Shown here: positions 1-5,866 of the stretch, piece after piece | Position numbering within the stretch: position 1 is the first letter of the stretch | How the letters are laid out: each line of letters begins with the position of its first letter | DNA from: Bacteroidales bacterium | GTDB taxonomy: Bacteria > Bacteroidota > Bacteroidia > Bacteroidales > P3 | Length of the DNA: 6,244 nt | Direction of reading: 5' to 3' | NCBI GenBank assembly: GCA_031286005.1 | Contig: JAITVC010000191.1 | Coordinates: 1-6,244 of the forward strand | Made by a program: the position numbers and the translations under genes | The notes under the pieces: model-generated | Databases searched by the model: none | Seen by the model: only the letters and a program-made list of their open reading frames with translations | What the model was told of the DNA's origin: nothing

Positions 1-652
1 TTGTGATGATATGGCAATACGGCACAGGATTATTCAGCAATCCGCGAGCAATCAAGCCCGACGGGTGAGAAATATCCGCCATCAAAATTGCGCCGACTTT
101 ATCAGCGATTTCACGCATACGTTTCCAATCCCAATCGCGAGAGTAAGCCGAAGCGCCACCGATAATCATTTTCGGTTTTTCACGCAAGGCCACTTCTTCC
201 ATAATATCGTAATTGATTAAACCTGTAGCTTCTTCAACAGTATATGCGACCGGACGATACAAAATACCCGATGAATTCACCGGCGAGCCGTGCGAAAGGT
301 GTCCACCGTGCGATAAATCAAGGCCCATAAAGGTATCGCCGGGTTTCAAGCAGGTCAAAAATACCGCCATGTTGGCTTGTGCACCGGAGTGAGGTTGAAC
401 GTTGGCGTATTCTGCGCCAAATAATTGTTTTGCACGATCGATAGCCAACTGTTCGGTTTGGTCAACGATTTGGCAACCGCCGTAATAGCGTGCTCCCGGA
501 TAGCCTTCGGCGTATTTGTTGGTTAAGCAAGAACCTTGTGCTTCCATCACTTGTGGGCTCACGAAGTTTTCTGATGCGATTAATTCAAGGCCATGTGTTT
601 GGCGTTCTCTTTCTTTTTCGATTAAATCGAAGATTTGTTGATCTCTTTTCAT
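1..652 (-). CDS. glyA: Serine hydroxymethyltransferase, N-terminal 217 codons (partial, cut by window edge)
   Basis: PLP-dependent cytosolic enzyme that interconverts serine plus tetrahydrofolate with glycine plus 5,10-methylene-THF, the main one-carbon source. The translation begins [18 protein letters not shown] and shows the family blocks in order: [11 protein letters not shown] (about 22-32), [16 protein letters not shown], the PLP-phosphate region with HSGAQAN (from H88), [23 protein letters not shown], and [12 protein letters not shown] with D193 (expected to contact the pyridine nitrogen) and H196. The active-site lysine motif (TTHKTLRGPRGG in relatives) should lie just past the window edge. 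The ATG at 652-650 fits the family N-terminus, and a Bacteroidota -7 element lies about 21 bp upstream. The frame is intact. Relatives are about 420-430 residues, so roughly half the gene is present. Identification is secure. Confidence 0.97.
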   Translation of the reverse strand, partial: MKRDQQIFDLIEKERERQTHGLELIASENFVSPQVMEAQGSCLTNKYAEGYPGARYYGGCQIVDQTEQLAIDRAKQLFGAEYANVQPHSGAQANMAVFLTCLKPGDTFMGLDLSHGGHLSHGSPVNSSGILYRPVAYTVEEATGLINYDIMEEVALREKPKMIIGGASAYSRDWDWKRMREIADKVGAILMADISHPSGLIARGLLNNPVPYCHIIT

Positions 653-672
653 AGATTTTTTTTATTTTTCTG

Positions 673-680
673 CAAAGATA
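673..680 (-). promoter_or_regulatory. Putative glyA promoter -7 element
   Basis: On the minus strand this reads TATCTTTG, a full match to the Bacteroidota -7 consensus TAnnTTTG, about 21 bp upstream of the glyA ATG. It implies a short A-rich leader. No TTTG is seen at the -33 spacing. The call rests on motif and position only. Confidence 0.6.
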
Positions 681-771
681 CAAAAAAATTATGAATTATG
701 AATAGAGAATAGTGATTAGCGAAAAACCAAAGGTTAGAAAGGAGAAGTATGAAGGTGTCAAATCCCAAAAG

Positions 772-808
772 AAAAAAGCCCCTCAATATCTTGAGAGGCT
801 TTTTCTTT
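772..808 (-). terminator. Intrinsic terminator of the tRNA-Val/tRNA-Arg transcript
   Basis: An inverted repeat AGCCCCTCAA (777-786) / TTGAGAGGCT (791-800) with a 4-nt loop and one internal mismatch. It is flanked by an A-run on the left and a T-run on the right, so it can act in both directions. On the minus strand the stem is followed by a T-rich tail and lies just after tRNA-Arg. It separates the tRNA unit from glyA. Confidence 0.8.
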
Positions 809-813
809 TCTTG

Positions 814-887
814 TGATCCCGTCAGGATTCAAACCTGAAACCCCCACATCCGTAGTGTGGTACTCTATTCAGTTGAGCTACGGGACC
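814..887 (-). tRNA. tRNA-Arg (anticodon ACG)
   Basis: The minus strand folds as a complete 74-nt cloverleaf. The acceptor stem GGTCCCG pairs with CGGGATC (one G-U) and the discriminator is A. The D arm starts GCTC and closes with GAG. The anticodon stem CCACA/TGTGG encloses CTACGGA, giving anticodon ACG, expected to be inosine-modified to read CGU/CGC/CGA. The T arm is CAGG-TTTGAAT-CCTG. No CCA is encoded, so it must be added after transcription. It lies 40 nt downstream of tRNA-Val on the same strand with no promoter motif between them, so the two are probably co-transcribed. Confidence 0.95.
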
Positions 888-902
888 TGATTTTGAAAAA
901 GA

Positions 903-917
903 CCTTGCTTTGCAAGG
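903..917 (-). other. Hairpin in the spacer between the two tRNAs
   Basis: A perfect 6-bp inverted repeat CCTTGC-TTT-GCAAGG. On the minus strand it is followed by TCTTTTTC, so it resembles a weak terminator. With no separate promoter for tRNA-Arg, it is more likely a processing or partial attenuation structure in a dicistronic precursor. Function is inferred only. Confidence 0.4.
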
Positions 918-927
918 CTTGTTTTCG

Positions 928-1002
928 TGGGAGTTGAGGGAGTCGAACCCCCGACCCTCTGCTTGTAAGGCAGATGCTCTAAACCAACTGAGCTAAACTC
1001 CC
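928..1002 (-). tRNA. tRNA-Val (anticodon TAC)
   Basis: The minus strand forms a 75-nt cloverleaf. The acceptor GGGAGTT pairs fully with AACTCCC and the discriminator is A. The D arm is GCTC...GAGC with the AGTTGG loop. The anticodon stem TCTGC/GCAGA encloses CTTACAA, giving anticodon TAC, which reads valine GUN codons. The T arm is GGGGG-TTCGACT-CCCTC with one G-U pair. CCA is not encoded. It is the first gene of the tRNA unit, directly behind a consensus promoter. Confidence 0.96.
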
Positions 1003-1019
1003 CTTTCAAAATCGGACTG

Positions 1020-1051
1020 CAAAGTTACTATTTTTTTTTGAATTGACCAAA
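1020..1051 (-). promoter_or_regulatory. Consensus Bacteroidota promoter for the tRNA unit
   Basis: On the minus strand TTTG (1051-1048) is followed after exactly 20 bp by TAACTTTG (1027-1020), matching the two-part TTTG / TAnnTTTG consensus. The -7 box ends 17 bp before the tRNA-Val 5' end, as expected for a tRNA promoter. Confidence 0.85.
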
Positions 1052-1099
1052 TTTTTTTTACTTTTTTTTTATTTTATAGATTTATTGAGATAATTTTTA

Positions 1100-1107
1100 T
1101 ATCTTTG
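1100..1107 (+). promoter_or_regulatory. Putative -7 element for the 1152 gene
   Basis: TATCTTTG matches TAnnTTTG. A start site a few bases downstream (around 1113) would leave the ATG at 1119 nearly leaderless but give the ATG at 1152 a leader of about 40 nt. No TTTG is seen at the expected -33 position. Confidence 0.6.
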
Positions 1108-1151
1108 CCCCGTCTTTTATGAACCCTAATGTTCAATACGACCCTTATTAT

Positions 1152-1706
1152 ATGAAATCTATACATTGTCTGATAGTCCTTTTGTGTTTCTCCGTGTTTT
1201 TACAGGCACAAGATGAGTCCGTATCCAAGATTCGCAAAAATGCTTTCAAAACAACGTTTTTGTCGCTTTTTACCGGTTCCACCAAACTAACCTACGAAAG
1301 GGCTACGACTTCACACCAGTCGTTTGAGCTAACCGGAGGAATTATTGGCGTGGGTAACGATAAATTCAATGTTGAGCCCAAAGGCGGACTATTTCGGGCG
1401 GCCTACAAATTTATGTTTTTCCAACCTGAGAATGCTGTTTTAGACGGCTTGTATATCAAACCGGAGTACGCAGTATCTATTTTTGATCATAATAAAGCCA
1501 ATATGGAGCGTGTTAATTCAGCTATGCAAACAATTATGGGCTGTTTGGGTTATCAGTGGAGTTCCAACATGTTGATTTTAGATGGTTTTGTTGGTGCCGG
1601 TATGGGTTGGGGGGAGCCTACGGGTCTGCGCTATCATCATGGTTTTATTGAACGCTATGGATGGCTTACTTTGACCTTTGGCATAAAATTCGGATTAGCA
1701 TTTTAA
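1152..1706 (+). CDS. Small exported protein, probable outer-membrane beta-barrel, family not assigned
   Basis: With the ATG at 1152 the product is 184 residues and begins with a clean signal peptide: MKS, a hydrophobic core LIVLLCFSVF, then LQA|QDES with likely cleavage after A19. An in-frame ATG at 1119 would add eleven residues (MNPNVQYDPYY) ahead of this signal, so I prefer 1152. The mature part has alternating aromatic/hydrophobic segments (KTTFLSLFTGSTKLTYER, LFRAAYKFMFF, LYIKPEYAVSIF, ILDGFVGAGMGWG, WLTLTFGIKFGLAF) and a C-terminal phenylalanine, typical of short Bacteroidota outer-membrane barrels. No catalytic motif is visible and the function is unknown. It converges on the phosphoesterase gene, and its stop lies inside a short palindrome shared with that gene's distal stop. 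Confidence 0.8.
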   Translation: MKSIHCLIVLLCFSVFLQAQDESVSKIRKNAFKTTFLSLFTGSTKLTYERATTSHQSFELTGGIIGVGNDKFNVEPKGGLFRAAYKFMFFQPENAVLDGLYIKPEYAVSIFDHNKANMERVNSAMQTIMGCLGYQWSSNMLILDGFVGAGMGWGEPTGLRYHHGFIERYGWLTLTFGIKFGLAF

Positions 1707-1718
1707 GGTACCCCTTAA
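1703..1718. repeat. Inverted repeat carrying both convergent stop codons
   Basis: TTAAGG-TACC-CCTTAA is a perfect 6-bp inverted repeat. It contains the TAA of the plus-strand gene (1704-1706) and the TAA that closes the extended phosphoesterase frame on the minus strand (1717-1715). No T-run follows, so it is at best a weak terminator. Confidence 0.5.
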
Positions 1719-1885
1719 TATCGGAGCAACGTTATTACCGAAATGGCGGGCGACATACCAATTCTAAACGGAAATACATTGAAACCGCAACCGGTATTTA
1801 CATTCAGAACTTGATTATCCTTTTGATGCAATCCACCCCAATAGCGCAACGAAAGTTGTGCTGCACTGAAACGCCACTCCCCTAT
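1715..1885 (-). other. In-frame C-terminal continuation of the metallophosphoesterase beyond a TGA
   Basis: After the TGA at 1888-1886 the same frame stays open for 56 codons and ends at TAA (1717-1715). The peptide reads IGEWRFSAAQLSLRYWGGL, then HQKDNQVLNVNTGCGF and NVFPFRIGMSPAISVITL. It matches the expected C-terminal part of this phosphoesterase family: an aromatic-W-x-G-L segment, a 'LYVNxGxG' strand, then 'PxRIGxxPEIxxITL'. This is remnant or read-through coding sequence, not intergenic DNA. Without the TGA the protein would be 440 residues. Nonsense mutation, sequencing error and read-through are all possible. Confidence 0.8.
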
Positions 1886-3037
1886 TCAAACAGACATTTG
1901 TCCGCCGTGCGAGTGCCCCGAAAGAGTTAGATTGACGTGTGGATAGTCCGTTTGCAATTCTTCTTCAAAATGCTGCGGATTGTGTGATAACATCACGATA
2001 AAGTCCGACTGACTTGTTCCCGACAATGCTTTCTTAGTATCGGCGAATGAGTGTCTGCGTTTGGATTTTTTACTGCTATAATCATCCACTCCGGCTAAAA
2101 CTATCGAATCTTGGCCTCGATAAAGAACGGTATGAGCATTCTGCAATACCTGCCAATTTAGTGATTGGTAGATATTCAACAAACCTTGGATATTGTCCAT
2201 ACTATCCTTTTGGCTTTCCCAGCGCAAATAACCGCCGTAATCGTGATTTCCTAAAATGGCGTAAATGCCGTCTTTCGCTCGGATTTCGGATAGCAACGAC
2301 ACAAACGGACGCATTTCATCCGTGTGCAAGTTGAGCATATCGCCGGTAAAAACAACCAAATCGGGGTTTTGAGCATTGATGGAATCGACTACTTTACGCG
2401 TATACTGTTCCGATATTTGGCTCCCAATGTGCAGGTCTGAGAGTTGCACGATTTTGTAGCCGCCAAAACTTTCCGGAATAGATTTATCTGTAATTCCCTC
2501 TCGTTGCACACGCAGGTTGAAGGCCTCGTATACCGTGCCGTATACCATAATCCCAAAAGCCAAGACAACTGCCCAAAGGCCTGCTTGAAACCAATGTTTG
2601 GGCGATGCTTGGGATTTTAAGGCCGGTATTCTTGAACACCCATATTGTAAGAAAAAAACACCCGATAGAATAATTTTTAGGCAAATAAAAATAATGATAA
2701 CACCAATCGGGTAGGTTTTCCAAAATGGTGTCCAATCTTCAAAAGGCAAAGGCAAAATCAAAAAACATACACACATCACAACAAGACATGCCGTAGAAAC
2801 ATACAAAATTTGCAAAAACACTCGACATACCTTTTGTGGCAATTGCTCTCGATGTGCTTTAATCCAATAATTCAACCACGCATCCCCTAACAGCGAGAAT
2901 GTAAAAACAAGCGTCATCATTTTGTGTTTCGGCAATGCGTAACAGCAAGCAGAGCATACCAAAAAAGCACACATGAGCAGGTTATAGCTCTTGTGTTCTT
3001 TGAAATCGTGTATTATTTTAGAAAGATACGTTCTCAC
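1886..3037 (-). CDS. Membrane-anchored calcineurin-like metallophosphoesterase, interrupted by TGA before its C-terminus
   Basis: Predicted metal-dependent phosphoesterase; substrate unknown. The N-terminal ~170 residues hold about five hydrophobic segments (roughly 19-36, 41-58, 74-97, 111-133, 152-170). The catalytic domain follows with every classical metal-binding block: D201-x-H203 (LSDLHIG), G232-D233 (FTGD), G263-N-H-D266 (GNHDYGG), H352 (LSHNP) and G374-H-S-H377 (LSGHSHGGQ). The start is GTG (3037-3035); a TAG nine bases upstream in frame rules out a longer form. The 383-residue product stops six residues after GHSH, whereas relatives continue for about 55 more, and that tail is present in frame after the TGA. 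All metal ligands precede the stop, so activity cannot be excluded, but loss of the terminal strands could destabilise the fold. A 41-residue ORF lies 12 bp upstream, likely co-transcribed. Confidence 0.88.
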   Translation of the reverse strand: MRTYLSKIIHDFKEHKSYNLLMCAFLVCSACCYALPKHKMMTLVFTFSLLGDAWLNYWIKAHREQLPQKVCRVFLQILYVSTACLVVMCVCFLILPLPFEDWTPFWKTYPIGVIIIFICLKIILSGVFFLQYGCSRIPALKSQASPKHWFQAGLWAVVLAFGIMVYGTVYEAFNLRVQREGITDKSIPESFGGYKIVQLSDLHIGSQISEQYTRKVVDSINAQNPDLVVFTGDMLNLHTDEMRPFVSLLSEIRAKDGIYAILGNHDYGGYLRWESQKDSMDNIQGLLNIYQSLNWQVLQNAHTVLYRGQDSIVLAGVDDYSSKKSKRRHSFADTKKALSGTSQSDFIVMLSHNPQHFEEELQTDYPHVNLTLSGHSHGGQMSV

Positions 3038-3049
3038 GATGCTCTAAAA

Positions 3050-3175
3050 TCACATGTTGTGTTTGGGCTCCAATATGGTCGCATAAATGACGGCTTCACG
3101 TAGATCAAAGTTATCTATCTCATCGTGCAAATCAACTTCTTGAATTGGCAAATCCGTAATTTCATCTGGTTTCAT
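3050..3175 (-). CDS. Small acidic protein of 41 residues, function unknown
   Basis: An ATG-to-TGA frame of 41 codons, with sequence MKPDEITDLPIQEVDLHDEI followed by DNFDLREAVIYATILEPKHNM. No signal peptide or membrane segment is seen. The part FDLREAVIYATILEPK resembles short Bacteroidales proteins I recall with an 'FDxRxAxIYSEIL' core, but I cannot confirm this by search. Support for coding: a consensus -7 element about 25 bp upstream, no other gene in the interval, and a stop just 12 bp before the phosphoesterase GTG, suggesting a two-gene operon. The role is unknown. It lies divergently from the Cys-rich lipoprotein. Confidence 0.65.
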   Translation of the reverse strand: MKPDEITDLPIQEVDLHDEIDNFDLREAVIYATILEPKHNM

Positions 3176-3199
3176 AGCTTCTTTTTTTACAAAACATGA

Positions 3200-3228
3200 C
3201 AAAGATACAAAAAAAATTCGTATCTTTG
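3200..3228. promoter_or_regulatory. Back-to-back divergent promoters forming a palindrome
   Basis: CAAAGATAC (3200-3208) and GTATCTTTG (3220-3228) are a perfect 9-bp inverted repeat separated by 11 bp. Each arm is a consensus -7 element (TATCTTTG) pointing outward: the left arm toward the 41-residue ORF and phosphoesterase (minus), the right toward the lipoprotein (plus). The two -7 boxes are only 12 bp apart, so two polymerases could not bind at once. No TTTG -33 box is seen for either. Confidence 0.65.
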
Positions 3229-3234
3229 CACATT

Positions 3235-3729
3235 ATGAGAAACTTTTTTACAACTATTATTTGTTTTTTGGCTTTGGCCATCTTGATTGTTGGGTGCAAA
3301 GAAGATCGCAATATGATTCCCAACACGTACGTCAATTTCGAAATTTCTTTGGATGATCGCGACATAAAATTGCAGCCCGGATACATCAAAACTTTTTCCG
3401 GAAATACGCACGGTTATTCTAACACCACCGTTGTTTATCGCTCTGGACTCGGCGATATTCCAGAAGATGATTTTCATGCCTATGATGTTACTTGCCCAAA
3501 TTGTTATTATTATAACCCTTATTATTCTTATGGTTGCCAAATTATTGATTCGACAGGATGCTATACGCCCCCGGATTTGTGTTTTCGCTGCAACTGTTGC
3601 ATGACCGAATACAATATATTGAGCGGCTTTCCACAAAAAGTTATCGACAAACAAAATAAATATCCATTGCGGAAACTCAAAGTTACGAAAGGCCGTTGGA
3701 GCGGAGTGTTTATTGTTTCCAATGAATAG
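3235..3729 (+). CDS. Cys-rich lipoprotein, probably surface exposed, possibly Rieske-like fold
   Basis: The 164-residue product begins with a lipoprotein signal: MRNFF, a hydrophobic core, then LIVG-C21. After C21 come K22-E23-D24, like the K-(D/E)2 lipoprotein export signal described for surface lipoproteins of Bacteroidota. The upstream in-frame ATG at 3196 lies before the -7 element (3221-3228), so 3235 is chosen, giving an almost leaderless transcript. The mature part has cysteines at 87, 90, 101, 109, 116, 119, 121 and 122, including CPNC and CFRCNCC, plus a Tyr-rich stretch YYYNPYYSYG. The outline (hydrophobic strands, 'FxAYDxTCP', a cysteine cluster, then 'PLRKLKV') recalls Bacteroidales lipoproteins with a Rieske-like shape, but the C-x-H / C-x-x-H ligands of true Rieske proteins are absent. 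Metal binding or disulfides are possible; function is unknown. Confidence 0.8.
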   Translation: MRNFFTTIICFLALAILIVGCKEDRNMIPNTYVNFEISLDDRDIKLQPGYIKTFSGNTHGYSNTTVVYRSGLGDIPEDDFHAYDVTCPNCYYYNPYYSYGCQIIDSTGCYTPPDLCFRCNCCMTEYNILSGFPQKVIDKQNKYPLRKLKVTKGRWSGVFIVSNE

Positions 3730-3738
3730 AGTTAACCT

Positions 3739-3777
3739 AAAAAAAAGAGCAATCTGAGAAGATTGCTCTTTTTTTTT
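3739..3777. terminator. Bidirectional intrinsic terminator between the lipoprotein gene and groEL
   Basis: A perfect stem GAGCAATCT (3747-3755) / AGATTGCTC (3760-3768) with a 4-nt GAGA loop, preceded by eight A and followed by nine T. It therefore yields a U-tract on either strand. It lies 9 bp after the lipoprotein stop and 15 bp beyond the groEL stop, serving both convergent genes. Confidence 0.95.
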
Positions 3778-3792
3778 AAGCGTTCCCGCAGA

Positions 3793-5427
3793 TTAGTACA
3801 TTCCTCCCATGCCGCCCATATCGGGTGCCATTGGCATAGCAGGTTTGTCTTCTTTGATGTCGGCCAATACGCATTCGGTGGTCAATAACATACCTGCGAT
3901 AGAGGCTGCATTTTCCAAGGCTACACGTGCTACTTTGGTTGGGTCGATAACACCAGCTTTGTACAATTCTTCGTAAACTTCGGTGCGGGCGTTGAAGCCA
4001 TAATCTCCTTTGCCGGAGCGCACTTGATTTACTACCACGGAGCCTTCTAATCCGGCGTTTGCCACGATTTGACGAAGGGGTTCTTCCAACGCACGGCGCA
4101 CGATGTTGATACCAAGCGTTTCTTCTTGATTGTCGCCTTTGAGTTTGTCCAAACCTTCGATGGCACGAATGTAGGCCACACCGCCACCGGGGATGATGCC
4201 TTCTTCGATGGCAGCACGTGTGGCGTGCAAAGCATCGTCGAAACGGTCTTTCTTTTCTTTCATTTCTATCTCAGAAGCAGCGCCTACGTAGATTACGGCA
4301 ACACCTCCGGCTAATTTAGCCAAGCGTTCTTGGAGTTTCTCACGGTCGTAGTCAGACGTGGTTTTCTCGATTTGCGCTTTGATTTGTCCTACACGAGCAT
4401 CAATATCGGCTTTTTGGCCTTTTCCATTGATGATGGTGGTGTTTTCTTTATCTACAGTAATCTTTTCGGCTTGACCAAGCATGGCGATGTCGGCATCTTC
4501 CAATTTCAATCCTTTTTCTTCCGAGATAACGGTTCCACCTGTCAAAATAGCAATATCTTCCAACATTTCCTTGCGGCGATCGCCAAAGCCCGGCGCTTTC
4601 ACGGCAGCAATCTTTAGGTTGGCACGCAAGCGGTTTACGACCAAGGTAGCTAAGGCTTCGCTATCTACATCTTCGGCAATAACCAACAACGGACGACCTG
4701 TTTGTACTGTTTTTTCGAGGATTGGCAAGAACTCTTTCATCACAGAAATCTTCTTGTCGTAGATGAGTACGAATGGGTTCTCGAACACGGTTTCCATCTT
4801 TTCGGGGTCTGTAACGAAGTAGGGCGACAGATAGCCACGGTCGAATTGCATACCTTCTACCACTTTAACATTGGTTTCAGTACCTTTGGCTTCTTCGATG
4901 GTGATAACGCCTTCTTTTTTCACTTTAGCCATCGCTTCAGCAATCATTTTGCCAATGAAGTTGTCATTGTTAGCTGAAATGGTAGCCACTTGTTCGATTT
5001 TCTCGTTGCTGTCGCCAATAGTTTGCGATTGAGCCTTGAGGTTTTCTACAACAGCAGCAACGGCTTTGTCGATACCACGTTTCAAGTCCATAGGGTTTGC
5101 ACCTGCCGTAACGTTTTTAAGGCCTGTAGCCACGATAGCTTGTGCCAAAACAGTTGCAGTGGTTGTGCCATCACCGGCGATGTCAGCCGTTTTAGAGGCT
5201 ACTTCTTTCACCATTTGAGCACCCATGTTTTCGATAGCGTCTTTGAGTTCGATTTCTTTAGCTACTGACACGCCGTCTTTGGTGATGTGCGGTGCACCGA
5301 ATTTCTTGTCCAAGATGACATTGCGGCCTTTTGGTCCTAACGTTACTTTTACAGCATTGGATAATGCGTCAACGCCACGTTTAAGGCGTTCTCTGGCTTC
5401 TGTATTGAAGATGATTTCTTTTGACAT
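3793..5427 (-). CDS. groEL: Chaperonin GroEL (Hsp60)
   Basis: ATP-driven 60-kDa chaperonin that forms a double heptameric ring in the cytosol and folds proteins enclosed under the GroES lid. The 544 residues are close to the 548 of the E. coli protein and are uninterrupted. Visible signatures: [10 protein letters not shown] (27-37), D51 in [11 protein letters not shown], the ATP-phosphate loop G85-D86-GTTTAT, the apical domain (about 190-375, including [13 protein letters not shown]), catalytic D398 in [18 protein letters not shown] at 413-416, and a Gly-Met-rich tail ending GGMGGMY. The ATG gives the usual MSKEI N-terminus. It follows groES by 68 bp on the same strand; the gap holds a hairpin and an A-rich leader with three 8-nt units like those before groES. 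No promoter is seen in the gap, so co-transcription from the groES promoter is likely. Confidence 0.99.
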   Translation of the reverse strand: MSKEIIFNTEARERLKRGVDALSNAVKVTLGPKGRNVILDKKFGAPHITKDGVSVAKEIELKDAIENMGAQMVKEVASKTADIAGDGTTTATVLAQAIVATGLKNVTAGANPMDLKRGIDKAVAAVVENLKAQSQTIGDSNEKIEQVATISANNDNFIGKMIAEAMAKVKKEGVITIEEAKGTETNVKVVEGMQFDRGYLSPYFVTDPEKMETVFENPFVLIYDKKISVMKEFLPILEKTVQTGRPLLVIAEDVDSEALATLVVNRLRANLKIAAVKAPGFGDRRKEMLEDIAILTGGTVISEEKGLKLEDADIAMLGQAEKITVDKENTTIINGKGQKADIDARVGQIKAQIEKTTSDYDREKLQERLAKLAGGVAVIYVGAASEIEMKEKKDRFDDALHATRAAIEEGIIPGGGVAYIRAIEGLDKLKGDNQEETLGINIVRRALEEPLRQIVANAGLEGSVVVNQVRSGKGDYGFNARTEVYEELYKAGVIDPTKVARVALENAASIAGMLLTTECVLADIKEDKPAMPMAPDMGGMGGMY

Positions 5428-5435
5428 ATTCTTTT

Positions 5436-5459
5436 TTGTTTAGTGTTTAACTGTTAATT
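5436..5459 (-). repeat. Three 8-nt units in the groEL leader
   Basis: On the minus strand the sequence reads AATTAACA, GTTAAACA, CTAAACAA in tandem, ending 8 bp before the groEL ATG. The first two units also occur in the groES leader, and the 12-mer AACAGTTAAACA is identical in both (5444-5455 and 5809-5820). An A-rich translation-initiation region is the plain reading. Confidence 0.6.
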
Positions 5460-5478
5460 TTTCGTTGACCTGTTTATC

Positions 5479-5493
5479 ACTCGCAGAGCGAGT
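5479..5493 (-). other. Intercistronic hairpin just after groES
   Basis: ACTCGC-AGA-GCGAGT on the plus strand (ACTCGC-TCT-GCGAGT in the transcript), a perfect 6-bp stem with a 3-nt loop, starting 3 nt after the groES stop. No T-run follows on the minus strand, so it is unlikely to be an intrinsic terminator. It may protect or mark a cleavage end of the groES message. Confidence 0.5.
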
Positions 5494-5495
5494 AT

Positions 5496-5777
5496 TTACC
5501 CTACGATGGCGTAGATGTCGGATTCTTTCATGATGAGGTAGTCGTTGCCATCAACGTTTACTTCAGTTCCGGAATATTTGCCATAGAGAACGGCATCGCC
5601 GACTTTTACGGTCATAGGTTCGTCTTTTTTACCATTTCCAACGGCAACAACGGTGCCTTTTTGTGGTTTTTCTTTGGCCGTGTCGGGGATAATGATGCCT
5701 CCGGCGGTTTTTTGTTCGGCAGCAGCGGGCTCAATAACCACGCGGTCTGCAAGCGGTGTGAGATTTAATTTGCTCAT
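5496..5777 (-). CDS. groES: Co-chaperonin GroES (Hsp10)
   Basis: The 10-kDa heptameric lid that binds GroEL in the presence of ATP and closes the folding chamber. The 93-residue product has family features in order: [12 protein letters not shown] (6-17), a mobile loop around 18-34 with the hydrophobic GGIIIP that docks on the GroEL apical domain, [26 protein letters not shown] and a final [14 protein letters not shown]. The start gives [12 protein letters not shown], as expected for the family. It is the first gene of the groES-groEL operon. A -7-like element lies about 55 bp upstream and the leader between is almost all 8-nt repeat. The classical CIRCE operator of HrcA is not present upstream. 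Confidence 0.98.
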   Translation of the reverse strand: MSKLNLTPLADRVVIEPAAAEQKTAGGIIIPDTAKEKPQKGTVVAVGNGKKDEPMTVKVGDAVLYGKYSGTEVNVDGNDYLIMKESDIYAIVG

Positions 5778-5831
5778 AGTTTAATGTTTATTTGTTAATT
5801 CGTTTATTTGTTTAACTGTTTATATGTTTAT
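5778..5831 (-). repeat. Tandem 8-nt repeat forming the groES leader
   Basis: On the minus strand, directly before the ATG: ATAAACAT, ATAAACAG, TTAAACAA, ATAAACGA, ATTAACAA, ATAAACAT, then TAAACT. That is six full units and one truncated unit of consensus ATAAACAN, with each unit differing from it by 0-2 bases. It fills the whole expected 5' untranslated region. Sequence composition suits Bacteroidota initiation regions, which favour A-rich unstructured leaders, but the strict 8-nt period is unusual. Confidence 0.8.
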
Positions 5832-5839
5832 CAAAATTA
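5832..5839 (-). promoter_or_regulatory. Putative groES-groEL promoter -7 element
   Basis: On the minus strand this reads TAATTTTG, matching TAnnTTTG. It lies 54 bp before the groES ATG, directly ahead of the 8-nt repeats. No TTTG is seen at the 19-21 bp spacing. A TTTG lies only 12 bp upstream (5855-5852), which is too close. Confidence 0.55.
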
Positions 5840-5866
5840 ACTCCTGTTACACAAATTTTGTACCAA

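Noticed and set aside
11..220. Plus-strand 69-residue ORF
   Set aside because: It lies antisense within glyA, whose minus-strand frame carries clear family motifs.
814..1002. Integrative element at the tRNA genes
   Set aside because: No integrase is nearby, and I saw no direct repeat of a tRNA 3' end in the window. Both tRNAs are intact with their own promoter and terminator.
1839..1888. Selenocysteine insertion at the TGA
   Set aside because: No convincing bacterial SECIS hairpin follows the TGA. The best stem, AGCaCAAC/GTTGcGCT with an A-C mismatch, starts nearly 30 nt downstream, and no Cys-conserved position is known to me at this point of the family.
1886..1888. TGA reassigned to tryptophan
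   Set aside because: The tryptophan codons I checked in this gene and in glyA are TGG, and glyA, groEL and groES contain no in-frame TGA, so a code change is unlikely.
1661..1930. Plus-strand 89-residue ORF
   Set aside because: It overlaps the end of the barrel gene and runs antisense to the phosphoesterase tail; composition is not protein-like.
3187..3654. Minus-strand 155-residue ORF and an overlapping 75-residue ORF
   Set aside because: Antisense to the lipoprotein gene, which has a lipobox and promoter; these lack such support.
4047..5443. Several ORFs of 60-95 residues opposite or out of frame with groEL
   Set aside because: They are shadows of the strongly conserved groEL frame; none shows a start signal or recognisable motif.
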